DNA from: Filosporella fistucella
Lineage: Eukaryota > Ascomycota > Leotiomycetes > Helotiales
Assembly: GCA_030077755.1 (NCBI GenBank)
Contig: JAQJZZ010000005.1
Location: 868,001 to 932,000, forward strand
Reading direction: 5' to 3'
DNA: 64,000 nt
The notes under the pieces are model-generated. The model was not told the origin of the DNA. It worked only from the letters and a program-made list of their open reading frames with translations, and did not search any database. This document shows positions 21,559 through 33,800 of the stretch, piece by piece (position 1 is the first letter of the stretch; each line of letters starts with the position of its first letter). The position numbers and the translations under genes are program-made.

Positions 21559-23629
21559 TCACCCCTCCTCACCCCCAGTATTCCCCAATCTCCTCCTCAA
21601 AACCAACAACTCTGCTTCCAGTTTCTCAACAAGAGTAAGCAGTAACCATTCCGTATTCGTCTCACTGACATTCAGTGGGTTCTTTCCATGCAACCAGTCC
21701 AACATCTGACCTTCTCTTTGGTCGTTACTTCCATCTGTCCATAGTTCAAGCTTAGACCTTTTTCTCGGTACAGAACTTTCTCCAAGATCTTCTTCGTGGT
21801 TATTTCCATTGTTTTGCGGAACTGCAGGTATATCCTCATCTCGATCATTCCCGCCCTCACGTTCTCCATTTCCTCTCATAAACTCTAACTCCCTCTCCGC
21901 AGGCTCCAAAACATCCATCAGATAGAACACATATTCCCAATCCTCGAAACTGTATTCTGGTCTCGAATTCGCTGCCTGGTGTTTGATATGATCTCTCGCT
22001 ATCTCCTTGATAGCTTGTATAAGCAGATGATTCTTATCATGCGTGTTATGATTCATTGTCTCAATGCGGACCTTGTCACTTGAAAGTCGTTTCTGGATCT
22101 TAGGCAAGGTTTCTTTGCCTAATAATTTACGTTTTAGCCATGCGCGAGTGCCGGATAGGAAGGGCATGCCGACTGCTTCTGTGCCTGTGGTAATCAGCAT
22201 TGTGAGGGTAGGCACGACGATCAAAGACCAGAGTACGAAGATGGCTTTGCCGGACATGCTGTGTAGTGTGTTGTCACCGTAGCCGATGGCGAGGAGAGAT
22301 ATGAATGTGAAGTACAGAGAGGTGAAATATGTCCATCCTTGATCGCGCTCGGAGATATAGAACAGAGCTGCGCCGAAGAGCCATAGGAATAGTGAGAAGA
22401 AGCCCCAGAGAGCCATTGAGAGAAGGATACGTCTGCGAGCCGAAGAACGGAGGATTGATTGCATGGAATTGAAGTCTCTGCGACGGGCTTCTCGAGCGAT
22501 GCTTCTTCTGTGTGGTAGTGGTGGTTTCTCGAACGTGGCAGGAGTATCGCCATTTTCTTGGGTATCGTTTTGTTCCTTGGATCGACTTTCTTCATCCCGC
22601 TCCTGCACTCTCTTGATCCGCTTTTGGTCTCTAATTCTCACCTCCCAGAGGTTTTTACCTCTCTCAAATACTACCTGAGTGATGCAGTAGACTACCAGGA
22701 AAAGGATGAAGACTCCAAATATGGCGTATGGGAACAGGAGAGAACGACCAAGATGGGTTGCTGGTTTGAAGTCTCCGAAACCCACGGTCAGGATCGTGAC
22801 GTCGGCCCAGAATACACCATCTAGGTATCTCCATCCCTCAATGTGAGAGAATATAGAAGCTCCGATAAGAATGTACGCCATGAAAACAATGGTCAAAATC
22901 TTGAGCGAGCGATGTCCTGTGGCGAATTGATGAGATAGCGAGTGTAGCGAGCGACGAGTGAGAGACAGCATATAAGCTGTATAGATTACAAAAGAAGACG
23001 TGATAAAATAGAGACCTGCGGCCATAATTGCATAGTAATATGCTTCAGTAAAAGCGTGGTCGGGCGGAGAAGGAAGCCGGAGATGAAGAGAAGCTGCGAT
23101 GACAAGAGCCATAAGAATGAATGACGCAAGACCACCTCCAATTATGGTGATGAGAACGAGTGGAAGATTGTATTTCTCCATACGAGTAGCTTTGTCCGAG
23201 CGGACGAACATGATGGCGAGGTTGGCTGTCACACCGAAAACGAGAGACACGACATTGATTCCGATGAGCCTATCTATGTCAGAATATTCATGAAATCTGC
23301 TTGAAAATGATTTACCAAGGCGGATCAGCAATATCTTTGATGTCAGTTTGAAATTCGTTGGCAGCAAACTCGCATCTCCACGGCTGGACCAATGCACATA
23401 CATTCAGAGCGGTAGCAATTGGTCCAAAAGTCCCTGCGAACAGAGGAAATGCCGTAATAGCGAACCATTCTCGGCTTGAACCACATTAGCCAGGTTATGA
23501 AGCTCGTATAAGTAGCTTGACTTACCCAAGAGCTTCCTCAGCCTTCTTCAACGGATTCTCTTTCGTCTCTCCAGCTGCCCATATATGACCCCGCAGGTCA
23601 CTCAAACTCAAAGTTCTTCGTCTTGACAT
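21559..23629 (-). CDS. TOK-type two-pore outward-rectifier potassium channel
   Basis: Three exons on the minus strand: 23629-23526, 23474-23316 and 23269-21559, giving 657 aa. Splicing adds an N-terminus with FPLFAGTFGPIATALN and IADPPW, both usual in fungal TOK channels; the ATG at 23403 would be out of frame with this. Two pore loops are visible: TVGFGD at about 249-254 and AIGYGD at about 415-420. About eight membrane segments surround them (for example LIGINVVSLVFGVTANLAIM, ILTIVFMAYILIGASIFS). This 8TM/2P layout is that of yeast Tok1. It should sit in the plasma membrane and pass K+ outward on depolarisation. A basic loop (KNLWEVRIRDQKRIKRVQE) separates the pores, and the tail is acidic. 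Splice phases 2 and 2 match. Confidence 0.9.
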
Positions 23630-24806
23630 ATTTGCATAGAGGTAGCATATGCATAACGGGTAATTGCATTTGGTTGAGAGAAAAGATAGGCTCGACTGCT
23701 TTTAAGTGGTTGTTGGTGAAGCTGGAGAAGTGTCAGGCCACTTTGTCAGCGCTCGACCACATGACGACAACTTCGCAATCAGAAGATTATCGCAACACTG
23801 GGCACCACCGTGGCTGGAGCCTCAATTGAAAAGCAAAATTGGGAGTATAGTGATTGAGTTAATCTATAATCTAAAGAGAAAATGTGAATTTGATACAATG
23901 AACGTCAGGCAAAATATAGTAGCATACTCCCCAGCTTCAGGCCAATGAGATTGGAGCTCGGTTGACCACAGAAGTCGAAACTCCGAAAGCTGCTACAACT
24001 ATGATAACAGTATCAAGTTCTTGCCTGTAACAAAATTCTTTAGCATGATAGCATAAGAAGACTGGTATCCAAAACACTCAAATGACTCGGAAACGCAAAG
24101 AACGCTTATTTCACATAGGTAATCTTGTGGTTTGCTCTGACCAAGCCATGCAGGCCATGCTCAGATCATGACTGATTGAAGGGACGGACTTTATTGAAAA
24201 TGAAAGAAATAAGAAATTTCAGGTAGTACAACGTTGCCAATTCTATCAGCGAAAGGCGAGATGATAAGACTATAAGAGCATCATGAATGAAAATGAGGAA
24301 GAAAAAGCAACAATGGAAGACCAAAAGTGGAGGTGAGGGTTAGAACCTGATTGGGCTCAGCAGCTAGTGGTTGTAGGTGTGCTGAATCATACGCGATTCT
24401 GGGCGTTTAGTGTGCATATTTGAGTATCACTAATTCCATGATCTCAACACCTTCACGACAATTCTCATATCATTCAGAAGCCTCGACCTCAGCCGCTGGT
24501 CATTGATAAAAAAAACTCTTCCAAAAAAAAAAAGCGTTGCACAAACATTGCAGTTATCAGCATTTATCTATCTCCAAGATTGCGGAGCAGGTTTAGAAAG
24601 GATTTGCCCTGTGAGGACCCCTGTGCCGCAACGATAATCCCGAGCTTACGAAAATGCCATTTCGAGATACTCTAAACTGCTGCCTGCTCCACTCGATCCG
24701 AGCCGTAAACGGGTGAAGTCAATTCGACGGTATTGATAGGGTAATGAATCAATGGATACCAAACATGTGAATAATTGAGTGGAATGGAGACTTTTCGGTT
24801 GAAGAG
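23630..24806. other. Divergent spacer; no gene seen
   Basis: About 1.2 kb between the K+ channel (minus) and dienelactone hydrolase (plus). It is A-rich, with an 11-base A run near 24525-24535 close to a 6-base A run. Short open frames lack motifs. Confidence 0.5.
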
Positions 24807-24814
24807 TATAAATA
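24807..24814 (+). promoter_or_regulatory. TATA-like box of the dienelactone hydrolase gene
   Basis: TATAAATA, 78 bases upstream of the ATG at 24885, followed by a T/C-rich start region (cttcctctcat). Good spacing for a fungal core promoter. Confidence 0.45.
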
Positions 24815-24884
24815 CACAAGTTCGCACTTTTTTGTTCATCAGTGTATTCTTCCTCTCATATTTTCAAGCCTTTCTATTATCACG

Positions 24885-25884
24885 ATGGAATCAATTAAAG
24901 GCCACAGCGCAGCATGCTGCAACATCCCACCTATTATCTCAAAAGGCTACGAGCTCAAGGGGAGGTATGAGACTATCGCTGGTCTAAAAACATGTACATT
25001 GTTCATTCCATATATCTTCATAATTTCCCCATATATCTTCATAATTTCCCCATCCATCTCCCCCACTTTACCCACCACTAACCCCCTTAGACGTCACAGG
25101 ACCACCCACCGCAAAGCGAGCCATCCTCATAATCTACGACATCTTTGGCTATTTCCCTCAAACGCTGCAAGGAGCAGATATCCTGTCTACCTCTGACAAA
25201 GATCATGAATATCAAGTTTTCATGCCCGATTTCTTCGAAGGGAACCCTGCTGATCTCGCTTGGTGCTTCCCCTTCCACTTTGCACAGTACAGAAACTGAC
25301 GTTGAAAGGTATCCCCCTGTTACAGAAGAGAAAAAAAAAGCTCTCTTCAGCTGGTTCCCGAATAACATGCCAGGTATCGCGGTCCCGCGCATTCCTGAGA
25401 TTGTCAAGGCTGTGGAATCTACATATGGTTCCAAGACCTGGGCTGCTTTGGGGGTATATCTCCTCCTTAATAAACAGAAATCCCGCAAACTAATAAATCA
25501 CAGTTCTGCTGGGGCGGAAAAGTAGTCTCCCTAACATCTGGCGCTGATACACTATTCAAAGCAGCCGCTCAATGCCATCCAGCCATGATGGATCCTAAAG
25601 AAGGAGCAGCAATCACGATTCCCATGTGTATTCTTGCATCGAAAGATGAGGCTAAAGAGGAAGTTGAAGCGTTTGGGGATTCATTGACAGTGGAGAAATA
25701 TGTAGAGACGTTTGAGGACCAGATACATGGGTGGATGAGTGCTCGAGGTGATTTGGAGGATGAGAGAGTTAGGGAAGAGTATATTCGAGCTTATGGGATT
25801 GTGTTGAAATGGTTTGGGAAATTTTTGGGGGCCGACTTATCGGACGATAGCGGAAGAACGAACACAGAAGGGTCGAGGCTTTGA
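24885..25884 (+). CDS. Dienelactone hydrolase family protein
   Basis: Four exons: 24885-24993, 25091-25262, 25309-25453 and 25504-25884, giving 268 aa. Splicing yields the full family pattern: N-terminal GHSAACCNIPP, the strand AILIIYDIFGYFPQTLQGAD, MPDFFEGNPADLAW, the nucleophile elbow GFCWGGK with Cys where serine hydrolases have Ser, and the acid/base end CHPAM and DQIHGWMSARGDL with catalytic His. Dienelactone hydrolases open lactone rings in chloroaromatic and beta-ketoadipate-type catabolism; many fungal members have unknown natural substrates. All splice phases (1, 2, 0) agree. Intron 1 contains a perfect 21-bp tandem duplication. Confident on family, not on substrate. Confidence 0.88.
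25008..25049 (+). repeat. Perfect 21-bp tandem duplication inside an intron
   Basis: The unit ccatatatcttcataatttcc occurs twice head to tail (25008-25028, 25029-25049) inside intron 1 of the dienelactone hydrolase gene. It lengthens that intron to 97 nt. Looks like a recent slippage event. Confidence 0.85.
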
Positions 25885-26249
25885 ACACACTTTACCCATG
25901 AAAATGTAGCACTAAAAGGTTTAGTGACGGTGCTTCGGAATTTGATTCAGTCACAGCTGAGAAGATAAAAATGAGTGATAATATCTTAATTTACTACGAA
26001 CTACATATCTTTTCAACCTTCACACCACCCTCCATCATTATTAATGTCATTACACCCCATAGATTATAAGCAGAACCATCGCCAATAAAAGGAAATAGTC
26101 GTAAGAACCCAAGATCGCATCCTCGAGATGATGATGAGACAAGGAGAGCAATACACTCGCCAACTGGAGATTTCCTCACCCTATCTAATACATGAAGTAG
26201 AAGGTGGTACCATCGCATCCTGTATGAAATGAAATCAAATTCCCCACTC
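25885..26249. other. Convergent 3' spacer
   Basis: About 0.36 kb between the converging ends of the dienelactone hydrolase and opsin genes, A/T-rich. Nothing else seen. Confidence 0.5.
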
Positions 26250-27344
26250 TTAGACTGCAGATTGGTTGGCATGAGTTCCAATCACATTGGCCTCGCCAGT
26301 GTTGTGGGCGGCTCCAGTAGAGATAGCAGCATCATGGTGCGCTGGAGTAGTGTTGTTGATGGGTGCACCGGTGGTGACGCCATTGTTGGTAGCCAAATTG
26401 TCGTGTGGTACCGCAATCTTCTCGTTGTGGCCGCTAAAGTGACCACGAGGAGCGGAATATGGTGCTTCATCGTAATCGCGGACATGGAGACCGAGCGTAG
26501 CTGGGTCAATGTTACGATGACCGAAGAGAAGAATTGCTCCGAAGACTGGCTTGGCCAAAATATCGAGAATACCGTAGAACACGGCTTCGGAGTCTGGAGC
26601 GATGACATTTCCTCCCTCAGACAATCCCCAAGCAATTGGGTAAAGGAACCAGAGGAAGATGGTCCAGACACCGCAGATAAGGTAAGTGCGCTTGACCTCT
26701 CTGCTAATGACTGCTGAGTGCTTGAGGCCAACATAGCATACGTTGTATGCAATGAAGAACAGGGCGAACATGGCAAAGACGAAGTATCCCCACTTGTATG
26801 AAGAAGCGACAAGTGCGCCGACAAGACCAGTGATGACCATGATTTCATCCATGAGAATGGTGTAGACAATTGTTGGCCATGGCAGGCCACAAGTCAGGAG
26901 AAGATCAAGGAGAAGAAGCTACATTATGTTAAAATTTGCGACCCGTATGAACATGTTGATACTTACAGGTGTGGTCACAAACCAATCAATATAACGAACG
27001 TAGAAAATCTCACGGTAGAGTCCTGCTACCTTGGGGTTGGATCGTACAAACTCAACAGGTATGGCAGCGTATCCAAGATTAGATGCCATTGTGAAGTATG
27101 CGATTGAGGCGACGAGGGTAATCGAGGCAGTGATATAATGGAAGATTCGTTTGTTTCGAGGAACTCTGAAGCTCAAACCCATGAAGATAATCGTAGAAAA
27201 AGCCATCACAGCGGTGACAGCCCAATACCAGTCTGAACCACGGACCGTAATATTGATATTACTGGCAACAGGGTAGAGAAACCTGTTTGGGTTTGCGTTC
27301 AACGCATCGTTCTCCCTCTTTAAGATATCAGACATGGCGGACAT
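26250..27344 (-). CDS. Fungal rhodopsin, predicted light-driven proton pump (CarO-type)
   Basis: Two exons on the minus strand, 27344-26967 and 26918-26250, give 348 aa. A second in-frame ATG at 27335 is an equally possible start. Seven helices are visible. The pump residues all match bacteriorhodopsin: R117 (R82), D120 as proton acceptor (D85) in RYIDWFVTTP, D131 as proton donor (D96) in LLLLDLLL, release-group glutamates E227 and E237, D245 (D212), and the retinal-binding lysine K249 in LDILAKPVFG. The intron splits TTP|LLLLD. The tail (about 275-348) is H/N/T-rich and has no known role. It needs retinal, which the CarX-like enzyme at 42967 could supply. It should lie in the plasma or internal membranes. 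Pumping is inferred from residues; a sensory role cannot be excluded. Confidence 0.93.
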
Positions 27345-29014
27345 CTTGTCTGCAGTGTAAAGATATGGAGGGTATTCGGTTAGGAGTAGTAATGAGGATG
27401 TAGATATGCAGATGCCCGGAAGAAATGTTGCACAGAGGTTGTCACTGTAGATTGATATGAATATAAGAATAACGGCAGGATGAGAAGAGCTCTTTAAGAA
27501 GGAACAGAAGATGAAACTTAAGAAAAGGCTCCACCAATGGATTGAAGTTTGAACTTTGACGTGCAAGAGTAGTGACGTCCAAGGTCTTGCCGATCTAGCA
27601 AGGCTGGGCATGGGGGTAAGGTAGAGGGGCGCGAAAGAATGGAAATTGAGCAATAGCCTAGCAAGGGTCTTAGCTTGCGGGTTGAACAGAGAGAAACAGT
27701 GTGCTGATGAGTGAAGAGGAAACTAAGCTTTTCCAGGGGGAATTTGAAAAGATTCATGAATCACACCAATGTATTAGTCTCAAGGTCCAAGTAGGCCATA
27801 GCCGCACTTACCATCCGCCATTTGCTTCTCGCTTTTGCTCACACCTGTGTATCAAACAGGGCGCGCCGAGAAGATGCCCAGTCTCTTAAGTTCTGTTATC
27901 CTTGTGATCAAAAAGTATGTTGATCCAACTGTGAGCCATCTGAACTCTCCATACAGAATCGTCCTCATTCTTTGGCAAGCGTTTCCGAATTCTCCGGCAA
28001 GCTATTCGGATGGTAGGAAGTCGAGAACATAACTAGTTGTTGACTATCCAAATTTTATTGTACCTTATCGCGATGAACGGAGCATGTCCTCCTGTATATC
28101 GTCATGACGCATCTTCGACATGTACCGACAGCGGCAATTATAGCGGCGAGGTGTACGAGGTATATCCGCCATTGCCGGATGCCACGGGAGTCGATAGATA
28201 TAGTACGGAGACCAAGATGGCTTGTATCGAAACAGTCATGGATCGCCCATTGCTTCAGGGTATCTGTGTCACCTGCGAGATGTAAACCATTTTCTTGGTG
28301 ATGTCAGAAAGTTGGGGAGGAAGAGGTAGTATCGGGTCGTTGAAAATAATAAGCGCCTAGCTGGCTAGGTAGGGGAGTTGAGAGCTTGGGTCTAGGCTCG
28401 CCCTGAGCGCACTGTCCAGATTTTCGCCTTGTCCTTGTCTTCTCCTCATCGCCCAGGAACATTAATATTACAACCAGTCTCCATTGAACACAACAATTGC
28501 TTTGGTCACACCGCAGATACATTACACGGTCTCTGCAGGATTGGCACAACAGGTCTTACCGTCTTTTCTCTACTCGGCTATACAGTTCAATGCTCAAGTC
28601 ATCTGCAGATATTCTATTCGCACGTCCAGCTCGACGTTTCAATTTCAGCCACCTCCAGCCTTTGACTTTCTGCCACGATCTTCACCGACAATCAAGCATT
28701 GTTAGATCTCAGCCACCTGGCATATCCCTGCGCAAAAAGATCTACCTTGCTCCACTGCTAAATCACGATCCCCGTCAACACGCCGCCGTATCGTTATTGA
28801 TATGGCAACCTGTAATATTTGCAGTCGATATCCGCAAAAACTAAGGACCTGTACACCTCGATCTAGAGTCATCAAAGAGATGAGTCGCTTTGGTAATTGC
28901 CCATTTGCAAATTTCTTCAATTTCGGCATGCAGATGAGCTCAACAGGCCACGACTCCCTGGAAATACAATCAACCACAAACTACCTAGTGCCCCAACATC
29001 CCCTCCAATATTCA
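27345..29014. other. Gene-poor spacer upstream of opsin
   Basis: About 1.7 kb holding the opsin promoter and leader and the 3' flank of the next minus-strand gene. Several small open frames (28037-28285, 28497-28844 and others) overlap one another and lack motifs. A purine-rich stretch (ggaggaagagg) occurs near 28318. No mobile element recognised. Confidence 0.45.
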
Positions 29015-29800
29015 TCAACCAAAACAAGTGTTGATAGTTGCAAGAATCTTTCTTGCTGCCGTCATTTCCCGGGTGTTGCCCGTGACAGAGTAGAAAGACG
29101 CAAGTTGATTTTTGACTGCGTTAAATAATGCAGTATTCGGCTTCTGCAAAGTTGGATGGAGAATAACGGTTCTCTCCCAGTCTACCTCTTCCCAGGTCTG
29201 CCCGCTAAAGTCACTCGACTTTGTGAGACTTTGCCACGCGATGCCTTTCACTTCTCTCATCAGCTCAAGTCTGATATTTGTCCCAATAATTCCCAGCTTT
29301 AATTCCGAAACCCCACCAAGAACTAGTTTAGTGTTTTCCACTTGAACTGAGAGATCCATTCCTCCCAGAGCGCCAGACATCATTGCTGTCTGTGTCACAA
29401 ATCCCATGTCTTTCCAAATGCCAGTCATCGATTTGCGTCCTTCGATTATGCGGGAAGAAACGGGCGTTGAACTTGATAACACTTTGCCGGTCTCTTCTGT
29501 AATCGCAATTACATCTGCGATGACAAAGGCGAAACCGGGCTCGACGGTGTCCTTGTAAAATTCAGTTGTGCTAGTAGTATCCCCAGTCACAATGAAGGTG
29601 ACAAATTCGTTATAATTGCACCGTCCACCATCTTTAGGGCTTCTACAGCGTGTAGCAACGTAGCCCTGCCCTGGTCCCCAAACTCTGACGTCCATATCAT
29701 AGACGAGAAAGAAGTAGAAAGCCTCATAAGCCTCGATAAGTGGTGCAGTCAGACATGGCGATGCCAAGCTGAGGGTGAGGAGTAGAAGAGCGAGCTTCAT
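29015..29800 (-). CDS. Small secreted protein of unknown family
   Basis: A single-exon frame of 261 aa from the ATG at 29800. An in-frame upstream ATG at 29869 would bury the signal peptide, so the shorter start is preferred. Residues 1-18 (MKLALLLLTLSLASPCLT) are a textbook signal peptide, with likely cleavage near LTA. The mature part has few cysteines (one CRSPKDGGRC pair and one near the C-terminus), mixed strands and helices, and no transmembrane segment. I do not recognise a family. It is divergent from the large secreted gene at 30829, with about 1.0 kb between, so a shared promoter and a common function are possible. A partner, toxin subunit or immunity role is only a hypothesis from position. 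Confidence 0.72.
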   Translation of the reverse strand: MKLALLLLTLSLASPCLTAPLIEAYEAFYFFLVYDMDVRVWGPGQGYVATRCRSPKDGGRCNYNEFVTFIVTGDTTSTTEFYKDTVEPGFAFVIADVIAITEETGKVLSSSTPVSSRIIEGRKSMTGIWKDMGFVTQTAMMSGALGGMDLSVQVENTKLVLGGVSELKLGIIGTNIRLELMREVKGIAWQSLTKSSDFSGQTWEEVDWERTVILHPTLQKPNTALFNAVKNQLASFYSVTGNTREMTAARKILATINTCFG

Positions 29801-30828
29801 GGCCGCAAATTCACAAGGGATTCTGGAAATGAGAGTTAGTAAGTTGTTAAGGTTATTTTCAAATGTCATCTGTAACGTACTGATACTGAATGAGTACTTG
29901 AGTAATTGCTCATAGAGGTGAAGTTTTGCCCTGGCTTCGGGTATATATATAAACTTAAATGTATGGTGATTTTTTGGGAAAAGGGACTGATATTAGAAAC
30001 TGCTCTCCTCAAATCTGGGAATGTGGAGACCAGCTGATTACCTCCCTTAGCCAAGATTCGTCCCACAGTGCATTGCTTTTTAACGGCTGCTCCGATGAAT
30101 CTTATCTACCAAGACTATCGCAATATGCCAAGAGCCCTAGATAGGGCCTTATCGAAAGATGTTTGCCAGCTTTTTTCTGAATTTCTACATTTCTGGGGTT
30201 GAAAATCAGGGGTTACATGCAGGTTGAGCGGCGAAGTATATTGAGCCCAATCACAAACATCCTAAGCGAGAAATGTCGTTGCCAAGTGGCACAGTATCCT
30301 GCCGTAATTATTCCCTTTACAAAAGCAGAACCTATGGCCGAAGGATGGTCTGGTGATTAAAATTATCAGGATCAGGAAATTGGAAGGATAAGAGATATGG
30401 CGATTTCCATCGTTATCATTTGCGTTCAAAACGATAGCCAAGGTATTGGGCGTCTTGTAGATTCGCCAATGCAGTCACAATGACTACTTGCAGTTAGTGT
30501 AGCTGCACACATTGTTGAGAGAAGCCGAGATCTGAGAATACATGCATCAATTATGGCCCAATCCAGGGGTAAGTTTGGAAAGAGAATTAGATATTCGTCA
30601 CACAAGATAAGGATTAGTTCTAGCCTCATGTTGTCCCAGGAGCAGAGCTACAAATTGGGTGAGCGGAAAGAAGTAGTTGAAACTCTTGAAGCGCAATCCT
30701 GTCTTCGAAGAGCAGCGAAATCCTACCTTGGTCATCATAATAACAGACTCTGCCCACCTTCGCTCACTTTCCTCACACAGATCTCAACAATTTGAGCGAC
30801 TTCAACTTTCCTCTTGAGCCACTTGCTC
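29801..30828. other. Divergent promoter between two secreted-protein genes
   Basis: About 1.0 kb between the start codons of the small secreted protein (minus) and the multi-domain secreted protein (plus). Apart from the TATA-like stretch near 29945 I see no ordered element. Open frames in it have no motif. Confidence 0.5.
29941..29953 (-). promoter_or_regulatory. TATA-like stretch upstream of the small secreted gene
   Basis: gtatatatataaa on the plus strand (TTTATATATATAC on the minus), about 140-150 bases upstream of the ATG at 29800. The position suits a minus-strand core promoter. Confidence 0.4.
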
Positions 30829-33800
30829 ATGATGCTTTGCCCTCATCTTTGTGTGTTCTGGATACTGAGCGCCGGCAGTAAGTCTACATTTCACACCTAA
30901 TCATAAAACAATGCTGACAAACTTCATAGTCTCGGCGCTGCCTTATTCAGAAGACAATGGAACGTACTTGTTACCTCAGCCACAAAGGCTTCAAAGTCGA
31001 GCATTGGATAACTTACAACTGAGGATCATGGTCCTTGGTGCCTCAATTTCCATGGGCTGGAGGTCTACTGACAAGAATGGCTTCCGTTATGCCCTTCGAA
31101 ATCAGCTTATTGCTGATGGAGCCAAAGTCAATTTTGTCGGAAGCCAGCAAACTGGCAATATGCAAGACAACGAGGTAAATCACTCCGATAGAAAAGAAAG
31201 ATGAATATAACCCTTTTCACAGCATGAAGGCTGGCCCGGCACTTTTATCGATGATGCCTATGGGCATGCCGACTTGACTATTCCAGACAAGCCCAATCTT
31301 GTCATTATTCAAGTTGGTTCAAACGATATCAGTCAGAATAGGGATGTTAACAATGCACACAATCGATTAGCCCGTGTGGTTGATCACCTCTTTGACAGTA
31401 TCCCTCGCGTGACGGTCATCGTTTCTACAATGCTTCCAAGAAATGATGGCTACGATGCCGGAGATGTGGAGAACATGCGCAGGAACGGTGTGTACAACGC
31501 CGGTATTATCCAGATGGTCAAGGCTCGTCAAGCATTGGGAAGGAAGCTGAATTACGCCGACCACTCTTCTTCTTTTTTCAACTTTGGTGATCTTGCCGAG
31601 GGGTATGTACTGCGTCTTTCACAAATTTCACCCCGAAACCCTCCCGACTGCTCTTCTTCTCTTGTTCATCCGCTAAAATTCAACTCAGATTGCATCCCAA
31701 CGATAGTGGTTATAAAAAGATGGCTGCTGTCTACTATGGTTAGTTGGGGAAATTAAGAAACACATTTCTTTCCAATTGCTTCATCTCATCAACTGATCAC
31801 TAACATCACGCAGAAGTTATCAAGGGTGCAGACAAGGCGGGCTGGCTTGTGCCACCTGCAGCAGTTGCAGGTGTTAATGACAATGTTGCCAACGTTCCCT
31901 ACAGCTCAACTTGTGAGAAGATCCCCGGAAATGTTTTAGGACCATATTGGACACAGCAGGGTTCTGGTCGGAATGACGGCAATTACATCCATTCAGCAGT
32001 GCCCGCTAGCACTATAAACGGTTTCAACAACCCTACTGGTACCACTTTCAACAATCCGTTCTCAGAGGGGGTATACTGGGCGGATATCAATGGAGATGGA
32101 GGTATGTAGCGCTATTCTTATGACGGTCTCGGCTTAGGAAACTTACTGACATATCTTCCCTCTTGCCAAAAGTCGATGACTACGTTTATATTGCTTCCAC
32201 TCTAGGCAACGGCATTGGTGTGGCATTGAATAAAGGGAATGGTGATCTTGCAGAATATCTCTACATTCCACTTACACTTTCTTGCGATAGAGCAGGGGTT
32301 CGTTTTGCAGACATGACAGGAGATGGGAGGTAATCTAAGAATCTAGTGTAAATTGTCCATTTAATGTTAACAGCTGAAGGGATGATCTTTGTTGCATAGC
32401 GAGTAACGGAGATCTAATTGTTTGGGAAAACACAATCGGAACAGATGCGAGAAGTCCGAAATGGGTCAGCTTGGGTATTTTGAGAAGGGGAATGTGTCCA
32501 AGGGCAAGGGTTAGTAAAGTCAAAGTCACCTTCATCTCTTCGCACGTTCTTTCTAGGCAAATTCTTACCCATTTCTCTACAGGTTAGGTTAGCTGATATA
32601 GATGGCGAGTAAGTCGCACACCTTCTTAAATATGCGCATTTTGCTGACAATGAATAGTGGACGTGCCGAGTAAGAACAGAATCTTCTTGGATGAAAACAC
32701 ATGAGTCTCTAATCGTCTGTAGTTATGTCTGCTTCGATGAAAATTTGACAAAGATCATTGGATGGAGAAACGGTGCAAATAGAAATGGCCCGACAGCATA
32801 CTGGACGCCACTAAGGGGTGTATTCAACGGCCTTGCAGAACGGACTCTCTCAGGATATGAATTTGTCGATCTGAATGGAGATCATCGCGACGATCTCGTT
32901 TGGGTGAATCCAAACGGGCAAGGTAAATTAAAAGATTTCCGGGCATCGAGGTTGAGAGCAGAGAGCATATTAGAGCTCTAGTCGTTTATTGCCGCTAACG
33001 GACCTTCAGTGACGACTTGGATAAATCAAAGAGCATCTGAACTGGGCTTTACACCATCTTGGCTACCTATGGGAGTCACGCACGGTGGAGCATCTTCTCC
33101 GTAAGCCACTATTCAGGGATAGGAGATATGACTAACAGGTAATTAGCCGCAACATCACATTCGGAGCCTTTATGGGAACTGGTCGTGCAGACTACAGTGT
33201 AGTTTACACTGTCCCTGGAGCCAATGTTAAGATTGAACGAATCCAAAATATGGGAAGTGGAGGTACGGCTCTCAAAGGTGATGGTGTGAGGTATTGCGAC
33301 ATGACTGGAGATGGGAGAGATGACTACATATGGGTTAGTCTTATGGGTGAGATGACTTTATTCGGCAACAACGGTCGACTTGATGCCTCCTGGGATCAAT
33401 GGCTCGTGATATATGACGCCAAAAGGACACGGCGAGAGATTTACTTTGCCGACTTTGATGGTAAGCATTGTGCTATAATCCATGTCTTTACCAGAAGCTA
33501 AACAATCCAATCTAGGCGACGGTCGATGTGATATTGTAGGGATCTTCCATATCGCATAGAAATTATATGGTTAACATGATCTAGTTGATGGTCAACAAGC
33601 AGACAGGAGCGACTACTATGCTCCGAAATGATTTTGACGGCAAAACATTCAAGTTTACGAACCTTGGAGTTGTCACTGGAAGCGCAACATGTACTCTTGG
33701 CTATGGATACGACCTTCGCGGTATGGCAGCTCTTCTGACTTATTCCTATGCTTTGGGAGGCTTCTGAAAACATTGAGTAAAACAATAAACCTTCGCTAAC

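Noticed and set aside
21559..23403. Taking the whole uninterrupted 614-codon frame as the K+ channel
   Set aside because: Its first about 45 residues come from a wrong frame; two short introns give a start at 23629 with the family's usual N-terminus.
26282..26890. Minus-strand open frame of 202 codons in another frame over the opsin
   Set aside because: Same strand as opsin exon 2 but out of frame; the opsin frame has the lysine and helix motifs, this one has only Ser/Thr/Leu runs.
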